Below are positions 60,703 to 64,000 of a stretch of 64,000 bases of DNA, in pieces (positions within the stretch are counted from its first letter, which is position 1; each line of letters starts with the position of its first letter). The stretch is from the NCBI RefSeq assembly GCF_023703415.1, contig NZ_JAGMTU010000001.1:496001-560000 (forward strand), read 5' to 3'. Origin of the DNA: Microbacterium sp. USTB-Y. GTDB lineage: Bacteria; Actinomycetota; Actinomycetes; Actinomycetales; Microbacteriaceae. The notes under the pieces are model-generated. The model had not been told where the DNA came from. It saw only the letters and a program-made list of their open reading frames with translations, and did not search any database. The translations under genes were made by a program, and so were the position numbers.

Positions 60703-62439
60703 TCAGGAGGAGAAGGCGACGGCGCCGTCGATGTAGGTGGCGTGCACGTCGATCCCGTCCCAGCCCGCCGGATCGGTCGTCCACGGGTCCGCGTCGACGA
60801 CGGCGAAATCGGCCCGCATGCCGGGGCGCAGGACTCCGCGGTCGTCGGCGTGGATTTGCCAGGCGGCGTGGGCGGTGATCGCCGCGAGCGCCTGCGCGGG
60901 CGTGGCGCACTCGTCGGGACCGAGCACCGACCCGTCCGCCTCGAGGCGGCGCAGCACCGCCGTCTGCGCGCTGTGCAGCGGGTGCACCTTCGTCACGTTG
61001 TAGTCCGAGTGCAGGCTCGGACGCAGCCCCGCCCGGTAGGCGGAGGCCACGCGGTCCAGGCGCGCGGCGCGGTCGGCGCCGAGGATCGTGTCGCGGAACG
61101 CGGCACCCCAGTAGTAGACGTGGTCCATCAGGAAGCTCGGCGAGATCCCCGCGGAGGCCATCCGCGCGAGCTGATCGTCGGTCGTCACGGAGGCGTGCTC
61201 GAAGCGGTGCCGCAGGTGCGGATCGGTGCCGGGCAGGAGCTCCTCCGCGGCCTCCAGCGCGAGCTCGACCGCGGCGTCGCCGTTGGTGTGGATCATCAGC
61301 TGCCACCCGTCGGCGAGCCCCGCGCGCATCGCCTGGCGCAGCCCCTCGGGAGTCCAGTTCGCGTGACCTCCCGCGGTCTCGCCGAGGTACGGCTGCAGGA
61401 AGTAGCCGGAGCGGCCCTGGTTGGATCCGTCGGCGACGAGCTTCCACGCGTCGGCGCGGACCATCTCGTCCCCGCTGAACGGCGTCACGCCCGCGGCCTT
61501 CCAGGCGGCGGCGACCTCGGCGGGCGTCTTGTATCCGTCGAGCGCCGAGAACTGCGCGGTGGAGACCCGGGCGGGCAGCCGCCGCGCGCCGTTGAGCTGG
61601 TGCAGCAGCGCGATCTCGCTGACTCCGGCGAGGGTGCCCGTCATCGCCTCCCGGACCGAGGTGACGCCCTGGCTCGCGAACTCCGTGAGGAGCCGGCGGA
61701 CGCCGCGCGCGACATCGGCGGCGTCGGGGCGTGGCAGGCCCGCCAGCAGCATCGTCACGGCCGGCGCCTCGCCGACGATCCCGGTCAGGCGCCCGTCGAT
61801 CTTCTCGAGCGTGCCGCCGGCGGGCGCCGGCGTGTCGTCGGAGATGTTCGCCGCGGCGAGCGCGGCGCTGTTGGCGTAGGCGAAGTGCATCGACGCGTTG
61901 AGCACGACAACGGGACGATCGGCCGCGACGCGGTCGAGCATGTCCCGGGTGAGCGCGGGCTCGCCCGGATAGAGGCTGGGGTCGAAGAGCTTGGCGAGCA
62001 CGTACTGGCCGGGTGCCGTCGTGGCGGCCGCGACCTTCAGGGCGGCGATCACGTCGTCGAACCCGGGGCAGGCGACGTGGGAGACGTCGGTCCAGTCCAG
62101 CGTCATGAGCGACACCCAGATGTGGGCGTGCGGCTCGATGAGGCCGGGGATGACCACGCCGTCGGGCGACAGGACGGTCGTGGCGGGGCCGGTCAGCCCG
62201 TCGAGGTCGGCGGCGGATCCGAGCGCGATGATGCGCCCGCCGGACACGGCCATCGCCTCGGCCGCCGGCGCCAGCGGATCGCCCGTCGAGATGCGGCCGA
62301 CGACGAGCAGGTCGGCCGCGGATCCGGCGGCGGAGTCGGCGGCGTAGTGCGCGGGCGTGATCCCATGGCCGGCGGCGGAGATCGCGGAGGACAGGTGGGC
62401 GCGGCTCGCGGGGAGGGCGGCGAGGCAGTCGTCGGACAT
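60703..62439 (-). CDS. Amidohydrolase family protein (YtcJ/amidohydrolase_3 type)
   Basis: A 578-aa metal-dependent hydrolase. The N-terminal composite barrel leads to GLIEPHAHIWVS (H-x-H metal site). A long middle region follows with ASQGVTSVREAM, then MIHTNGDAAVELAL, RFEHASVTTDDQLARM, RPSLHSDYNVTKVHPL and the C-terminal GVLRPGMRADFAVVDADP. It fits the YtcJ group that hydrolyses amide, formamide or ester bonds of unknown substrates. It is cytoplasmic (no signal peptide), 84 bp downstream of the esterase gene. Confidence 0.9.
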   Translation of the reverse strand: MSDDCLAALPASRAHLSSAISAAGHGITPAHYAADSAAGSAADLLVVGRISTGDPLAPAAEAMAVSGGRIIALGSAADLDGLTGPATTVLSPDGVVIPGLIEPHAHIWVSLMTLDWTDVSHVACPGFDDVIAALKVAAATTAPGQYVLAKLFDPSLYPGEPALTRDMLDRVAADRPVVVLNASMHFAYANSAALAAANISDDTPAPAGGTLEKIDGRLTGIVGEAPAVTMLLAGLPRPDAADVARGVRRLLTEFASQGVTSVREAMTGTLAGVSEIALLHQLNGARRLPARVSTAQFSALDGYKTPAEVAAAWKAAGVTPFSGDEMVRADAWKLVADGSNQGRSGYFLQPYLGETAGGHANWTPEGLRQAMRAGLADGWQLMIHTNGDAAVELALEAAEELLPGTDPHLRHRFEHASVTTDDQLARMASAGISPSFLMDHVYYWGAAFRDTILGADRAARLDRVASAYRAGLRPSLHSDYNVTKVHPLHSAQTAVLRRLEADGSVLGPDECATPAQALAAITAHAAWQIHADDRGVLRPGMRADFAVVDADPWTTDPAGWDGIDVHATYIDGAVAFSS

Positions 62440-62523
62440 GAGGCTCCTAGGGGTGGGGAGGGTGCCGGAGAGAACGGGAGGAGATGCGGGAGATGTCGCC
62501 GGGCGGATGCGCCGGCCGGCCGA

Positions 62524-64000
62524 TCAGCGGAAGTCGAGGACCTGGTCGCCCCAGGCGGGGCGCAGCGCACCGTCGAGGTCGTCGACGATCGCGTCCTGAC
62601 GTTCGATCACGAGAGTCGCCCGGGTGCCGCCCGCGCCGTCGACGGAGTACGCGGGCCACGCCGGCGCGTCGGCCGCGTCCGGATTGCGGCCGTGCGCGAA
62701 CGCGGTCCACCGCTGCTGCATGCGCGCGGAGATCGCCTCGGCGACGCGGCGCCCGCCGAGGCGGAACGTCGGATCCTTCGGTCCGCCGCTCAGGTTGCCC
62801 CACAGGTAGGGGAGCTCGGTGGCGTGGGTGGCGCCGAGACCGATCAGCCGCAGGAAGGGCGCGGCGTGGTCGAAGCGGTACAGCCAGACGTCGGAGACCG
62901 CGCTGTGCCCTTCGGCGATCCACAGCGTCGGCATGCGGAAGCCGATGTCCCGGGCGATTCCGAGTCCCATCGCGCGCTGCCGGACGTCCTCGTAGGCGGT
63001 CTGCACCTGGGCGGCCGAGGGCATGTCGAGGCCGGGGTTGTCGGCGGCCATGTCCGCGAACATCTGACGGATCCGGTCGTCCGTGATCGGGATCAGCGGC
63101 GACTTCATGAACTTGAAGAGGGCGGCCTCGTCCTTGTTCGTCCCGATCATGAGGGGCACCGGGAGCCCCCGGCCGTCGTGCAGCACCGTGACCGGGGCCT
63201 CGGGGAGGAGGGCGCCGTCGACGACCGGGGCGAAGGCCAGGGTTCCGGGGGCGACACCGGGGATGGCGGCGTAGACGGCCATGCCGGCCGTCACGACGTC
63301 CTCCGCCGGCACCGCGCGCAGCGCGTCCGCGGCGGACGGATCCGAGGGATCGATGCCCAGCTCGGCGGCGAAGCGCTCCGCCACGTCGCGCGCACGGTCG
63401 ACGCCGTACATGCTCGAGGCGGGAGACGACTGCGCGATCGCGCGATGGAAGAGCCCCGCGGCGGAAGGGGTGGCGAGCAGCGTCGTGACGAGCCCGCCAC
63501 CGGCGGACTCGCCGAAGACCGTCACCCGATCCGGATCGCCCCCGAAGGAGGCGACGTTGTCCTGCACCCAGCGCAGCGCCAGCAGCACGTCCTTGAGGGC
63601 GAGGTTGCGGTCGAACCCGCCGTGCGGGAGGAGCCCGGCGAGGTCGAGGAACCCGAACGCCCCGAGCCGGTAGTTCACGGTCACCACGACCACGTCGCCG
63701 GTGCGCACGAGCGACGTCGCGTCGAAGAGCGGCTGGCTGGAGGAGCCGAAGGTGTACGCGCCGCCGTGCAGCCAGACCATCACGGGAAGCGGCGCCGTCG
63801 CCCCTTCGGGAGCCCACACGTTCAGCACGAGGCAGTCCTCGTCGAGCACCACGTCGTCGCCGAGCGGTACCGACGGGTTCGCGCTCTGCGGGCACGCGGG
63901 ACCGTAGACGGTGGCATCGCTCTCCCCCTCCACCGGCTCCGCGGCGATCGGGTCCCGCCATCTCAGCCCTCCGACGGGCGCCACCGCGTAGCGGATGCCC
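62524..64000 (-). CDS. Type B carboxylesterase (N-terminus beyond the window edge)
   Basis: 492 codons of an alpha/beta-hydrolase esterase are visible; the frame is still open at the right edge (GIRYAVAPVGGLRW corresponds to the family GIPYAxPPxGxLRW, about 40 residues from the usual start). The catalytic Ser is in TVFGESAGGGLV, Glu in GTNKDEAALFKF and His in GLGATHATELPYLWGN; the oxyanion hole is WLHGGAYTFGS. It cleaves carboxylic esters. It is first (of those visible) in an operon with an amidohydrolase and an MFS transporter, suggesting stepwise breakdown of an ester- and amide-containing compound. Confidence 0.92.
   Translation of the reverse strand, partial: GIRYAVAPVGGLRWRDPIAAEPVEGESDATVYGPACPQSANPSVPLGDDVVLDEDCLVLNVWAPEGATAPLPVMVWLHGGAYTFGSSSQPLFDATSLVRTGDVVVVTVNYRLGAFGFLDLAGLLPHGGFDRNLALKDVLLALRWVQDNVASFGGDPDRVTVFGESAGGGLVTTLLATPSAAGLFHRAIAQSSPASSMYGVDRARDVAERFAAELGIDPSDPSAADALRAVPAEDVVTAGMAVYAAIPGVAPGTLAFAPVVDGALLPEAPVTVLHDGRGLPVPLMIGTNKDEAALFKFMKSPLIPITDDRIRQMFADMAADNPGLDMPSAAQVQTAYEDVRQRAMGLGIARDIGFRMPTLWIAEGHSAVSDVWLYRFDHAAPFLRLIGLGATHATELPYLWGNLSGGPKDPTFRLGGRRVAEAISARMQQRWTAFAHGRNPDAADAPAWPAYSVDGAGGTRATLVIERQDAIVDDLDGALRPAWGDQVLDFR

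Overview
The window is 64 kb of GC-rich DNA (about 70% by eye) with closely packed genes, short intergenic gaps, frequent 4-nt ATGA/GTGA overlaps and many apparently leaderless genes. An IdeR-regulated siderophore locus, SigJ-like ECF41 and ECF42 sigma factors, a CmtR-type regulator and an M. tuberculosis-like methylcrotonyl-CoA carboxylase cluster point to an actinobacterium, most likely Microbacteriaceae (genus inferred, not proven). No rRNA, tRNA, CRISPR array, IS element or prophage was recognised. It reads as ordinary chromosome with several small accessory modules.

Layout. 1-3.1 kb: a truncated TM0106-type RecB-like nuclease, nadE and a nucleosidase. 3.2-8.2 kb: a leucine (and possibly itaconate) catabolic operon, with acyl-CoA carboxylase beta and alpha subunits, a MaoC hydratase and a CitE-like lyase. 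8.2-11.6 kb: a P1/DmpA peptidase and APC permease facing a TetR regulator. 11.6-16.9 kb: a second TetR facing an acyl-CoA dehydrogenase; its 16-bp operator also lies before the carboxylase operon. Then come a small orphan gene, glmS and a thiolase. 16.9-21.6 kb: sbcC, sbcD and a GNAT protein. 21.6-23.8 kb: a leaderless Cys/Met-rich mini-ORF before a winged-helix regulator, then an AlkA-like glycosylase. 23.9-28.8 kb: a siderophore ABC transporter and a divergent siderophore-interacting reductase sharing two IdeR-like boxes. 28.8-37.8 kb: RidA, three VOC proteins, MarR/MMPL, an MFS pump, an M20 peptidase and an SDR. 37.9-42 kb: a CitA/CitB-type two-component system facing a CitMHS citrate transporter.

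42-64 kb: an O6-alkylguanine methyltransferase, a CMD protein with an ECF41 sigma factor, a small ATPase, an EEP phosphatase, amt-hutD, cmtR with a CDF transporter, a desaturase, an alcohol dehydrogenase, a type II toxin-antitoxin pair, a LysR remnant, a DUF302 protein facing a TetR-like regulator, an ECF sigma/MGMT/AlkB alkylation-repair operon, an RibD-C/YCII/ECF42 operon, a UspA remnant, and finally an MFS/amidohydrolase/carboxylesterase operon that runs off the right edge.

The least explained features are non-coding. Four copies of an 88-bp nested palindrome are each built from four TGTGnnGATCnnCACA units. There are three other palindromic repeat families, one of them translated inside an ABC ATPase. 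Other signals are the leaderless Cys-rich mini-ORF, a TetR regulon spanning two loci, and a strong excess of GGATCC.
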